Assembly (NCBI GenBank): GCA_030149475.1
Contig: JASBRL010000041.1
Coordinates: forward strand, 1-42,208
DNA: 42,208 bases
Direction of reading: 5' to 3'
Origin: Marinobacter sp.
GTDB taxonomy: Bacteria; Pseudomonadota; Gammaproteobacteria; Pseudomonadales; Oleiphilaceae
The translations under genes and the position numbers were made by a program. Of the stretch, positions 1 through 6,752 are shown piece after piece (the stretch's first letter is position 1; every line of letters begins with the position of its first letter). The notes beneath the pieces were generated by a model. The model was not told where the DNA came from. It did no database searches and was given only the letters and a program-made list of their open reading frames with translations.

Positions 1-196
1 TCGATCACGTTCATCAACGGATTGGCGGGGACTGTATTCATAGGACGCGTTAAAGCCTTGCACAGGAGCGAGACGATATTGTATTTAGTATACTTCGGTT
101 AACGTATTACCGCGAAAAAACAATGACAGGGTACGCGGCCGGATGATCGCCGCTGAAAGCGTGAAGCATCCGTACCGCGACCCAAGGAGCTCCGCC
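1..196. other. leading non-coding stretch upstream of the HD-domain gene
   Basis: No convincing complete gene lies here. A minus-strand ATG at 41-39 could begin a protein running off the left edge (13 codons, reading MNTVPANPLMNVI), but it has no clear ribosome binding site and is too short to judge. An AT-rich patch around 75-115 contains TATACT at 89-94, which could be a -10 box for the downstream gene, but no good -35 box stands at 16-18 bp. The stretch ends with AGGAG at 185-189 serving the ATG at 197. Confidence 0.35.
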
Positions 197-787
197 ATGA
201 GTACCGCGACCACTGCCAATGCCACGTTCACCAACATGCAGGAAAGCACCGTAGAGGACTGGCAGAAAATCGGCTCGTCCTTCCGTGAATTCGCCAGGGG
301 TCTGCCCGACCGTATTCTGGAACATCTGAAACTGCTCGAAGGCGATTTCGGCGGGTTTCGGGTGGATCGACTGACCCACTGTCTGCAAACCGCCACCCGC
401 GCGCACCGGGACGGCAAGGATGAAGAGTATGTGGTCTGTGCCTTGTTGCACGATATCGGCGACACCCTCGGCACCTACAACCATGCCGATGTTGCGGCCG
501 TGCTTCTGCAACCGTTCGTCAGTGAACAGAATCACTGGATGGTCAAACACCACGCGATATTCCAGGGCTACTATTTTTTCCATCACCTGGACATGGATCG
601 CAACCTGCGTGACCAGTTCAAGGACCACCCCTACTACGATTACACACTGGAATTCGTCAGCAAGTACGACTCCCCGGCGTTCGATCCAGAGGCTGAAACC
701 CTGCCCCTGAGCTATTTCGAGCCCATGGTCAAGCGGGTATTGGCCAAGCCCCGGCAGTCGCTGTACAAAAAAATGTCCAACGACTGA
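197..787 (+). CDS. HD-domain protein of the PhnZ/MIOX-like oxygenase type
   Basis: The protein has 196 residues from the ATG at 197, which has AGGAG 8 bases upstream; an in-frame ATG at 143 lacks such a site. The HD motif is LLHDIGD with H85 and D86. Counting against PhnZ as I remember it, a metal-ligand set can be read as H61 (HCLQTA), H85, D86, H96 (YNHADVA), H119 (KHHA) and D158 (KYDSP), the arrangement of mixed-valent di-iron HD oxygenases such as PhnZ and inositol oxygenase rather than plain phosphohydrolases. The PhnZ His four residues after the HD His (HDxGH) is Asp89 here, so the substrate may differ. The C-terminal part (FDPEAETLPL, then FEPMVKRVL) resembles proteins annotated as phosphonate-degradation HD oxygenases. 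No phosphonate genes are nearby. The protein is cytoplasmic, with no signal peptide. Class is fairly sure; reaction unknown. Confidence 0.75.
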   Translation: MSTATTANATFTNMQESTVEDWQKIGSSFREFARGLPDRILEHLKLLEGDFGGFRVDRLTHCLQTATRAHRDGKDEEYVVCALLHDIGDTLGTYNHADVAAVLLQPFVSEQNHWMVKHHAIFQGYYFFHHLDMDRNLRDQFKDHPYYDYTLEFVSKYDSPAFDPEAETLPLSYFEPMVKRVLAKPRQSLYKKMSND

Positions 788-1068
788 CTCACCTGTCGGG
801 ACTCCGGCACCCTGGCGGCACACGACCACAGGATATTGAACGCTGCCCCCGGCAAGGACGCGCAGCCAGTGTCCCGGTCATCTCCTGTTAATGTGCTTGC
901 CGATGCGCCCCCGGCCAAAGCCTCTGCTCCGGGCCAAATCACGGATAATCTTAATAAATCATTACTAAACAATAACTTAATCCTTGTTAATCCACCAGGA
1001 TAAGGGCTTACAAGGAACAGCGCTATCGCCTAGATTGGGAGCTGTCGTTCACAATCAAGGAGCTTACG
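788..1068. other. intergenic region with AT-rich promoter-like segment
   Basis: No gene is seen. The last part (about 940-1000) is markedly AT-rich compared with its surroundings and probably holds the promoter of the outer membrane protein gene at 1069. Several weak boxes are possible (TTGTTA at 984-989, TAGATT at 1031-1036), but none pair convincingly, so no promoter is called. Confidence 0.4.
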
Positions 1069-1677
1069 ATGAACAGGATCATGACCAACTCATTGCTGTC
1101 CATTGCACTGATGGGTTCAAGCGGATTCGCCGTTGGACAGGGTTTGCAGCAGGACCCCGCAGTGCGGCCATATCTGGGGGCCGGCGTTGGCTTTTCCCGG
1201 GCCAAGGACTTTTGCGACAGTGCCGACGGGTCAGCCGTGGACTGCGACAGGGAAGACATTGCCTACAAGGGCATTGCCGGGGTCCGGATTGGCTCACTGT
1301 TTGGCCTGGAAGGCGGCTATACCGATCTTGGCGAGGCGACCCAGTCACTGGCCGGTACTGATGGCAACGTCAGGGTTGACGGCTACCTGACTCAGGCAAG
1401 CCTGTACCTGCCCGCCAATGAGCGGGTGTCGTTCTTTGCCAAGGGCGGCCTGTTTTTCTGGGATCTGGACGCCAATCTGGTGGCCGGCAACACCTCAATA
1501 TCCCGGCGCAGCTCAAGCGGGACCGACCCGGTGGGCTCACTAGGTATTGAGGGTGCCCTGTCGGACAGCCTTCGGGTCCAGTTGCAGTACGACCGCTACT
1601 TCAATGTCGGCAAGAAGGAAAAAACTGGCGAGAGCGACATCGATGTGATCGGTCTGAACGCCGTTGTGCTTTTCTGA
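1069..1677 (+). CDS. outer membrane beta-barrel protein, OmpA-like/porin family
   Basis: The protein has 202 residues; AAGGAG sits 8 bases before the ATG. A signal peptide (residues 1 to about 24, ending GFAVGQG) is followed by alternating short strands typical of small 8-stranded barrels, for example VRPYLGAGVGFSRA, GIAGVRIGSLFGLEGGYTDLG and VSFFAKGGLFFWDLDANLV. The chain ends in an aromatic residue (NAVVLF), as expected for recognition by the BAM complex. Two cysteines flank an acidic loop (FCDSADGSAVDCDRED, near residue 50), which may form an extracellular disulfide loop. No OmpA peptidoglycan-binding domain follows, so this is a bare barrel. It is a single-gene unit with hairpin-forming sequence just downstream. 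Substrate or role is not evident. Confidence 0.75.
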   Translation: MNRIMTNSLLSIALMGSSGFAVGQGLQQDPAVRPYLGAGVGFSRAKDFCDSADGSAVDCDREDIAYKGIAGVRIGSLFGLEGGYTDLGEATQSLAGTDGNVRVDGYLTQASLYLPANERVSFFAKGGLFFWDLDANLVAGNTSISRRSSSGTDPVGSLGIEGALSDSLRVQLQYDRYFNVGKKEKTGESDIDVIGLNAVVLF

Positions 1678-1689
1678 CGACACGACCCA

Positions 1690-1727
1690 CCAGGAGTCTG
1701 CGCGGCAGACATTGCGCCGACTCCTGG
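1690..1727. terminator. overlapping inverted repeats after the outer membrane protein gene
   Basis: CCAGGAGTC (1690-1698) pairs perfectly with GACTCCTGG (1719-1727). Inside, GTCTGC (1696-1701) pairs with GCAGAC (1705-1710) around a three-base loop. The two stems share 1696-1698, so they cannot both form fully. There is no T-run after either stem. It lies 12 bases past the stop codon, so a terminator or 3'-end stabilising structure is the simplest reading. Confidence 0.45.
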
Positions 1728-1959
1728 CCTGCCTCATGCCCCAGCCTGCAACCCGGCCTTTCTCTTCTCGTCCCCACGCCTGTTTGATGGTTATAATCAG
1801 TGTGTGTCTGAACGATTCCGAACAGTCAACTGTGACAGACTACGACGATCCGGCCGGTGGCCCCGTCTCTAATCTCGGGCCCCGGCGACCGACACATTAA
1901 ATGGACCACCCAACAAACGCGTCAGTGTCGGCAAAGGATGCTGGTGACTAAGGACTCCA
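1728..1959 (+). promoter_or_regulatory. intergenic region with a candidate -10 box for the wax ester synthase gene
   Basis: No gene is seen. A perfect TATAAT stands at 1792-1797, preceded by TGGT (TG two bases upstream, close to an extended -10), but there is no recognisable -35 box. AAGGA at about 1950 provides the ribosome binding site of the gene at 1960. The promoter call is tentative. Confidence 0.3.
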
Positions 1960-3384
1960 ATGAAACGCCTGGGAACTCTTGATGCTTCGTGGCTCGCTGT
2001 CGAGTCGGAAGACACGCCAATGCATGTTGGCAATCTGCAGATTTTCTCGTTTCCGGAGGGAGCACCAGAGACCTTTTTACGGGACCTGCTGGACCGGATG
2101 AAAGCCGATTTTGAAGTGGCTCCGCCCTGGTGCTATCGGCTTCTGCGACCCGGCACTTTGGGACGGATTCTGACGCCAGTCTGGGTAACCGACAGGAAAA
2201 TGGACCTGGATTACCACGTCCGGCATTCCGCACTGCCACGCCCCGGCAGCGAACGGGAACTGGGTGTTCTGGTGTCCCGCCTGCACTCCAATCCGCTGGA
2301 TTTTGCGCGCCCGCTCTGGGAATGCCACGTCATCGAAGGACTGGAAAACAACCGGTTTGCGCTCTACACCAAGATGCATCACTCGATGATTGACGGCATC
2401 AGCGGCGTCCGGTTGATGCAGCGAGTGCTCTCAACGGACCCCAACGAAACCAGTATGCTACCGCCCTGGTCGGTCCGTCCCCAGAAAACCCGGGCCAGCA
2501 AGACCGACTCTGACGCGAGCATTCCAGCCGCGTTTGCCCAGGCGATGGAAGCGTTGCGGATACAGGCCAACATGGCCCCCCGATTGTGGCAGGCTGCGGC
2601 GCGCCTGGTGCAGTCAGCGCGCCATCCGAATGATGATCTGACTGCACCTTTTACCGGTCCTCGCTCGGTACTCAACAAACGGGTAACCGGACAGCGGCGG
2701 CTGGCCACCCAGCACTACCCGCTCAGCCGCCTGAAAGCCCTGACCCGATCAACTCACGCCTCGCTGAATGATATTGTACTCTACCTGTGTGGCACGGCCC
2801 TGCGGCGATTCCTGCTGGAGCAGGACAATCTGCCCGGCACCTCGCTGACCGCAGGTATCCCGGTCAACATCCGACCCGCCGATGATGAAGGCACCGGCAC
2901 CGCCATCAGCTTCATGATCGCGACCCTGGCCACCAACGAAGCGGACCCACTGACCCGCCTGGACACCATCAAGACCTCGACCCGGCGCGCCAAGGAGCAC
3001 CTGCAGACACTGCCGCGGCAGGCGCTCAATCAATACACCATGTTGCTGATGTCGCCGTACATCCTGCAACTGATGTCTGGCCTGGGGGGGCGGATGCGAC
3101 CGGTGTTCAATGTCACCATCTCCAACGTACCCGGGCCGTCGGACACGCTCTACTATGAGGGCGCCAGGCTGGAAGCGATGTATCCGGTGTCGCTGATTGC
3201 CCACGGTGGCGCGCTCAACATCACCTGCCTCAGTTACGCCGGCGCGCTCAACTTCGGTTTTACCGGGTGCCGGGATACGCTGCCCAGTATGCAGCGGCTG
3301 GCGGTTTATACCGGGGAAGCACTGGAAGAGCTCGAGACTCTCGCCCCGCCGGCAAAACCCCGGGGTAAGCGGGGGGCCGGCTAA
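1960..3384 (+). CDS. wax ester synthase/acyl-CoA:diacylglycerol acyltransferase (WS/DGAT)
   Basis: The protein has 474 residues, the usual length of bacterial WS/DGAT enzymes, which join acyl-CoA to fatty alcohols (wax esters) or diacylglycerol (triacylglycerol) at the membrane/lipid-droplet surface. The catalytic motif HHxxxDG is H140-H141-S-M-I-D145-G146. Other family blocks are PLW (118-120), SLND (268-271), PVNIRP (301-306) and NVPGP (389-393). The opening (MKRLGTLDASWLAVE, then PMHVGNLQIFSFPEGAPE) matches my memory of the Marinobacter wax ester synthases and fixes the start; AAGGA lies upstream. It converges on the desT-like regulator, with stop codons overlapping by 4 bp, and is next to fatty acid desaturation genes, so acyl-chain supply and storage are physically linked here. 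Family assignment is secure; ester versus triacylglycerol preference cannot be read from sequence. Confidence 0.95.
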   Translation: MKRLGTLDASWLAVESEDTPMHVGNLQIFSFPEGAPETFLRDLLDRMKADFEVAPPWCYRLLRPGTLGRILTPVWVTDRKMDLDYHVRHSALPRPGSERELGVLVSRLHSNPLDFARPLWECHVIEGLENNRFALYTKMHHSMIDGISGVRLMQRVLSTDPNETSMLPPWSVRPQKTRASKTDSDASIPAAFAQAMEALRIQANMAPRLWQAAARLVQSARHPNDDLTAPFTGPRSVLNKRVTGQRRLATQHYPLSRLKALTRSTHASLNDIVLYLCGTALRRFLLEQDNLPGTSLTAGIPVNIRPADDEGTGTAISFMIATLATNEADPLTRLDTIKTSTRRAKEHLQTLPRQALNQYTMLLMSPYILQLMSGLGGRMRPVFNVTISNVPGPSDTLYYEGARLEAMYPVSLIAHGGALNITCLSYAGALNFGFTGCRDTLPSMQRLAVYTGEALEELETLAPPAKPRGKRGAG

Positions 3385-4016
3385 CGCAACGAGGCGCTTT
3401 GCCAGTTAGCCGCCCCGACAAAGATCAACTGCAGAAAGCGGGTGGTGCGTTGGCGGACCTGATCAATCTGAACGTCATCGTCCGCCGCCACGCTCAGCAA
3501 ATCCGTCAGGCTGAAGGCCACGCTGCGTACCACCAGATCACAGACCATCTCCAGATCGCCATCAGACAGGTGATCCACGAGCCGCATCCGGCGCAGGTCG
3601 TTGGCCAGCTCACTGGCAAAAAAGCGCATCTCACTGCGGATGCCTTCCTGCACCGCCCGGCTTTCACCGGCCAGCCCCTGGGCCATGAAAAAGAAAAACG
3701 GACGATTGGCCTCCACGTGGGCAACGAAGATAGCTACGGATTCGTCCATAAGCTTGTCAGCCTGCAGCACATTCTGCCGGGCCTCACGCATCATTCTGCG
3801 CAGAACCAGACCGAGCTGGTCCACCAATTCAAGGCCCAGGTCGTCCATATTACGGAAATGGCGGTAAAACGAGGTCGGCACTACCCCGGCCTGGCGCGTC
3901 ACTTCCCGAATGCCCAGGCCGGCAAAATGCCGGCCCTTACCCACCAGCGTCAGCGCCGCTTCCATTAGTTTATCCCGGGTCTCGCCCGGCCTGCGCCGGC
4001 GCTTCTCGGTCATCAT
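3381..4016 (-). CDS. desT: TetR-family regulator of unsaturated fatty acid genes (DesT/FabR-like)
   Basis: The protein has 211 residues (or 210 if the second of two adjacent ATGs is used; AGG lies 8 bases before the first). The N-terminal helix-turn-helix is at about residues 34-57, LGIREVTRQAGVVPTSFYRHF, almost the same as in E. coli FabR and Pseudomonas DesT, where this protein senses the ratio of unsaturated to saturated acyl-CoA and represses desaturase or fabA/fabB genes. The C-terminal half is the variable, helical ligand domain with an FFFFMAQG segment. It is divergent from the reductase/desaturase pair, the same arrangement as Pseudomonas desT-desCB, and the shared gap holds palindromes that are likely its operators. 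The 3' end overlaps the convergent wax ester synthase gene by 4 bp. Confidence 0.85.
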   Translation of the reverse strand: MMTEKRRRRPGETRDKLMEAALTLVGKGRHFAGLGIREVTRQAGVVPTSFYRHFRNMDDLGLELVDQLGLVLRRMMREARQNVLQADKLMDESVAIFVAHVEANRPFFFFMAQGLAGESRAVQEGIRSEMRFFASELANDLRRMRLVDHLSDGDLEMVCDLVVRSVAFSLTDLLSVAADDDVQIDQVRQRTTRFLQLIFVGAANWQSASLR

Positions 4017-4126
4017 GAATACCTGCTGTCAGCGTTTGATTGCCAGGCGCCGGTTTATAACGTCTCGCGCTGGCGCATGACCAGCCTGTGTGCCAGACAG
4101 TGCAGAGCGTTTTCGGGCCGGCGTCC

Positions 4127-4136
4127 AGTGTACACA
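4127..4136. promoter_or_regulatory. GTGTACAC palindrome, possible operator for the regulator's own gene
   Basis: AGTGTACACA contains the 8-bp palindrome GTGTACAC at 4128-4135. Its half-sites are those of the two operators next to desC but without the 4-bp spacer. It lies about 110 bp upstream of the regulator start, a position that would suit autoregulation. With one short palindrome, chance is not excluded. Confidence 0.35.
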
Positions 4137-4286
4137 GTTTCCGTTATCGCCGGAAATTGAGGCTGTCATTTCAGGCCATCGTGCTCATTCGCCAGCCCGA
4201 AACGACTCGAATGGCCCCGGGAAAATTACTTTTTTATTCTATATTTCATAAAGATAAATATTATAAAGCCAACCCGAAGGTAGTGA

Positions 4287-4316
4287 TTGACAGGTCGCCT
4301 GACTGATGTGTACAGT
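4287..4316 (+). promoter_or_regulatory. sigma-70 promoter of the desC-desB unit
   Basis: A perfect -35 box TTGACA (4287-4292), an 18-bp spacer and the -10-like box TACAGT (4311-4316, four of six matches) stand 44 bp before the start codon. The -10 box lies inside the first palindromic operator, so repressor binding would block RNA polymerase directly. Confidence 0.6.
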
Positions 4317-4324
4317 CGTACACA
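4307..4324. promoter_or_regulatory. operator 1, perfect 18-bp palindrome (DesT/FabR type)
   Basis: TGTGTAC-AGTC-GTACACA is a perfect inverted repeat of 7-bp arms around a 4-bp centre. The half-site resembles the GTAC-containing sites of FabR/DesT regulators. It covers the -10 box of the predicted desC promoter. Confidence 0.7.
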
Positions 4325-4327
4325 GTT

Positions 4328-4345
4328 AGTGAACAACTGTACACA
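4328..4345. promoter_or_regulatory. operator 2, near-perfect 18-bp palindrome
   Basis: AGTGAAC-AACT-GTACACA repeats the layout of operator 1 with two arm mismatches; the left arm GTGAAC resembles the DesT half-site as I recall it. Its centre is 21 bp from the centre of operator 1, i.e. two helical turns, and its right end touches the ribosome binding site of desC. Confidence 0.65.
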
Positions 4346-4359
4346 AGGAGATCTCATTC

Positions 4360-5454
4360 ATGCGGTCGTTAATGCCACAGACGCCCTCATTGCACTGGCT
4401 CGGCAAACAGCTGTTTAATCGTGATGATCCGGCCGGGTTTTTTGATCCGTTGCTGGAGCAGCTCAACCCCATGTGGATACGACAGTATACACCGGCGCGA
4501 GTTGAGGCTGTTGTCACCGAGACCGCCGACACCAAAACCTTTGTCCTGCGCCCGGCCTCGCGCTGGACCGGCTTTGAAGCGGGACAGCATGTAACCCTGG
4601 GACTGGAAATCAATGGTGTCCGCCGTCATCGCACCTTCAGTCTGTCCAGTACGCCGGCGCAGTGGTCCCGGTCCGGCACGGTGACGCTGACCATCAAGCG
4701 CCTGCCCGGAGGGCTGGTGACGAACTGGATGCACGACGAACTGGCGGCAGGCGATATCCTCAGCCTGGGTAATGCCTTTGGCGACTTCCGGGTGCCGGCC
4801 GACGACGAGCCGGCGCTCTACATCGCCGGAGGCAGCGGAATCACCCCGATTCTCAGCCAGTTGGAAACCCTGGCGAGCCGAGAGCGCTCGGCGCCGGTCA
4901 CACTGCTGTACTTTGTCCGCAGTCAGGCCGACATCATTGGCGCCGAACGCCTGTACACCCTGCGCCAGCGGTGGCCAGAGTTCGCCCTGACCATTGTGAC
5001 GGGTGACGGGCCGCAACCCGTTCACCTGGATGACAGTCATCTGATGGCCATTCCCGGGCTTGCACAAAGACGGTGCTACCTGTGCGGCCCGGGCGGCCTG
5101 ATGACCCTGGCACAAACGTTACTCAATGCGCGGGGCGTTGACGACGAGCGCATCGAACAGACCTTTTTTGCCCCGCCGACGGTGGCCATCGACAGCCAGG
5201 GTGGCCGGGTCCACTTCAGCAAAAGCGACGTCCGGATTCAGTCCACTGACGATACCGCACTGCTGGACCTGGCGGAATCCGCTCGCCTGTCGCCCCGTCA
5301 CGGTTGCCGGATGGGGATCTGCCACCAGTGCAGTTGCCGCAAGACCAGCGGCACAGTTGTCAACCGGTTAACCGGTCAGCCGTCCGGTCCCGGTGAGGAA
5401 ACCATTCAACTGTGTATTTCAGTACCCCGGGGCGAGGTCGAGATTCAACTCTGA
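4360..5454 (+). CDS. desC: ferredoxin reductase with C-terminal 2Fe-2S domain, electron donor to the desaturase (DesC-like)
   Basis: The protein has 364 residues; AAGGAG is 9 bases before the ATG. The order of parts is a short N-terminal extension, an FAD domain with RTFSLSS (91-97), an NAD(P)H domain with GGSGITP (157-163) and CGPGG (242-246), and a plant-type 2Fe-2S ferredoxin domain with C316, C321, C324 and C352. This is the domain order of flavohaemoprotein-like oxidoreductases that pass electrons from NADPH to membrane desaturases. It is followed by the desaturase gene with a 92-bp gap, the pair standing opposite a DesT-like repressor as in Pseudomonas. An extra Cys326 lies beside the cluster ligands (CHQCSC). 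Role inferred from domains plus context; confidence is high. Confidence 0.88.
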   Translation: MRSLMPQTPSLHWLGKQLFNRDDPAGFFDPLLEQLNPMWIRQYTPARVEAVVTETADTKTFVLRPASRWTGFEAGQHVTLGLEINGVRRHRTFSLSSTPAQWSRSGTVTLTIKRLPGGLVTNWMHDELAAGDILSLGNAFGDFRVPADDEPALYIAGGSGITPILSQLETLASRERSAPVTLLYFVRSQADIIGAERLYTLRQRWPEFALTIVTGDGPQPVHLDDSHLMAIPGLAQRRCYLCGPGGLMTLAQTLLNARGVDDERIEQTFFAPPTVAIDSQGGRVHFSKSDVRIQSTDDTALLDLAESARLSPRHGCRMGICHQCSCRKTSGTVVNRLTGQPSGPGEETIQLCISVPRGEVEIQL

Positions 5455-5546
5455 CCGGCGGCCGCAACCGCCACCCCGGGTTCACGAATCGCTTGACCTA
5501 CAAATTGAGGGAGTCCGGGCTATGCCCGGCACCAGGGAGTAAAATC

Positions 5547-6626
5547 ATGAAACAACTCACGACAGAACAACTGCAGGGTCTTGAACAAGACCTGGACGCC
5601 ATCCGAAATGACGTGCTGGCCGATCTGGGCGAGCGCGACGCGCGTTACATCCGCCGGATAGTCCGCCTGCACCGGACGCTGGAAGTCGGCGGCCGGGTGA
5701 TGATGCCCTTCGGCTTTATTCCCCCGGTCTTCGCCGCCGCGGTGGCGGCGCTGGGCCTGTCCAAGATCATCGAAAACATGGAAATCGGACACAATGTGAT
5801 GCACGGGCAATACGACTGGATGAATGACCCGGCGCTGAACTCCCAGACCTACGAATGGGATACTGTCTGTACCGGTGATTCCTGGCGCCGGACCCACAAC
5901 TACGAGCACCACACCTACACCAACGTGATCGGTAAAGACCGGGACTATGGCTATGCCCTGCTCCGGCTCAGCGATGACGTCTCCTGGAAGCCGGCGCACA
6001 GCCTCCAGTTCATCAACTACATTCTGCTGAGTGTGTTTTTCCAGTGGGGCGTGGGCCTGCACGAACTGGAGTCCGAGCGCCTGCGCCGGGGCGAGATTAC
6101 TCTGGCGGACAAACGTCAGTTCCTCAAAGCCTTCCTGCGCAAAGGGGGCCGGCAGGCATTCAAGGACTATCTGTTCTTCCCGCTGATCACCCTGCCAGTG
6201 GCGCCGATCGTGCTGGCGGGCAACATCGGCGCCAACCTGATGCGCAACCTGTGGTCGTCAACGGTCATTTTCTGTGGGCACTTCACCCAGGACGCCGAAA
6301 CCTTTCACGAACAGGACTGTGAAAACGAAACCCGCGGGCAGTGGTATCTGCGCCAGCTCACCGGGTCCAGCAACTTCACCGGGAGCCGGTGGGTGCACCT
6401 GCTCAGCGGACACCTGAGCTACCAGATTGAGCACCATGTGTTCCCCGACCTGCCCGCTCATCGCTATCGGGAGATCGCGCCGCGGGTGCAGGCAGTCTGC
6501 GAACGCTACGGCCTGCACTACAACACCGGCAGTTTCGGCAAACAGTACAGCACCGTACTGAAGCGGATCGCCCGCTTTTCACTGCCGGACTCGCTGCGGT
6601 TGCGCCTGAGCGCGCGAGCGGCCTGA
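5547..6626 (+). CDS. desB: membrane acyl-CoA delta-9 fatty acid desaturase (DesB-like)
   Basis: The protein has 359 residues from the ATG at 5547, preceded by GGGAG; the frame is open further upstream but without a better start. The three histidine boxes that hold the di-iron centre are HNVMH (82-86), HNYEHH (117-122) and QIEHH (293-297). Hydrophobic stretches at about 51-75, 154-170 and 209-232 are the membrane spans. The HxxxH and QxxHH boxes place it in the FA_desaturase family close to Pseudomonas DesB, which introduces a double bond into saturated acyl-CoA when exogenous or recycled saturated chains accumulate. It is expected to be co-transcribed with the reductase gene just upstream and repressed by the divergent TetR protein. 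Exact double-bond position is inference. Confidence 0.88.
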   Translation: MKQLTTEQLQGLEQDLDAIRNDVLADLGERDARYIRRIVRLHRTLEVGGRVMMPFGFIPPVFAAAVAALGLSKIIENMEIGHNVMHGQYDWMNDPALNSQTYEWDTVCTGDSWRRTHNYEHHTYTNVIGKDRDYGYALLRLSDDVSWKPAHSLQFINYILLSVFFQWGVGLHELESERLRRGEITLADKRQFLKAFLRKGGRQAFKDYLFFPLITLPVAPIVLAGNIGANLMRNLWSSTVIFCGHFTQDAETFHEQDCENETRGQWYLRQLTGSSNFTGSRWVHLLSGHLSYQIEHHVFPDLPAHRYREIAPRVQAVCERYGLHYNTGSFGKQYSTVLKRIARFSLPDSLRLRLSARAA

Positions 6627-6632
6627 AACGCT

Positions 6633-6660
6633 GGCGGTCCGGCAACAGCGCTGGACCGTC
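6633..6660 (+). terminator. possible hairpin terminator after the desaturase gene
   Basis: GGCGGTCC (6633-6640) pairs with GGACCGTC (6653-6660) with one G-T pair, around a 12-base loop, 6 bases after the stop codon. There is no T-run, so an intrinsic terminator is uncertain. Confidence 0.35.
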
Positions 6661-6752
6661 CACGACCGGCATATTCGAATGATCAGCGAGTCTGCTATTC
6701 TTGCAACGTGTCTTTCAAACAAATAGCAAGATGGCCGGTATCAGGGAAAACG

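Larger units (their letters stand above)
4017..4359. promoter_or_regulatory. divergent control region between desT-like and desC-like genes
   Basis: This 343-bp gap holds no gene. It contains an 8-bp palindrome on the desT side (4128-4135), a long AT-rich block (about 4226-4270) that could be an UP element or the minus-strand promoter of the regulator, a good sigma-70 promoter pointing to desC (4287-4316), and two tandem palindromic operators (4307-4345), followed by AAGGAG (4345-4350) for the ATG at 4360. Confidence 0.7.

Noticed and set aside
1..41. Possible 5' end of a minus-strand gene (MNTVPANPLMNVI)
   Set aside because: Only 13 codons are visible, there is no ribosome binding site and I do not recognise the sequence; recorded only in the description of the leading stretch.
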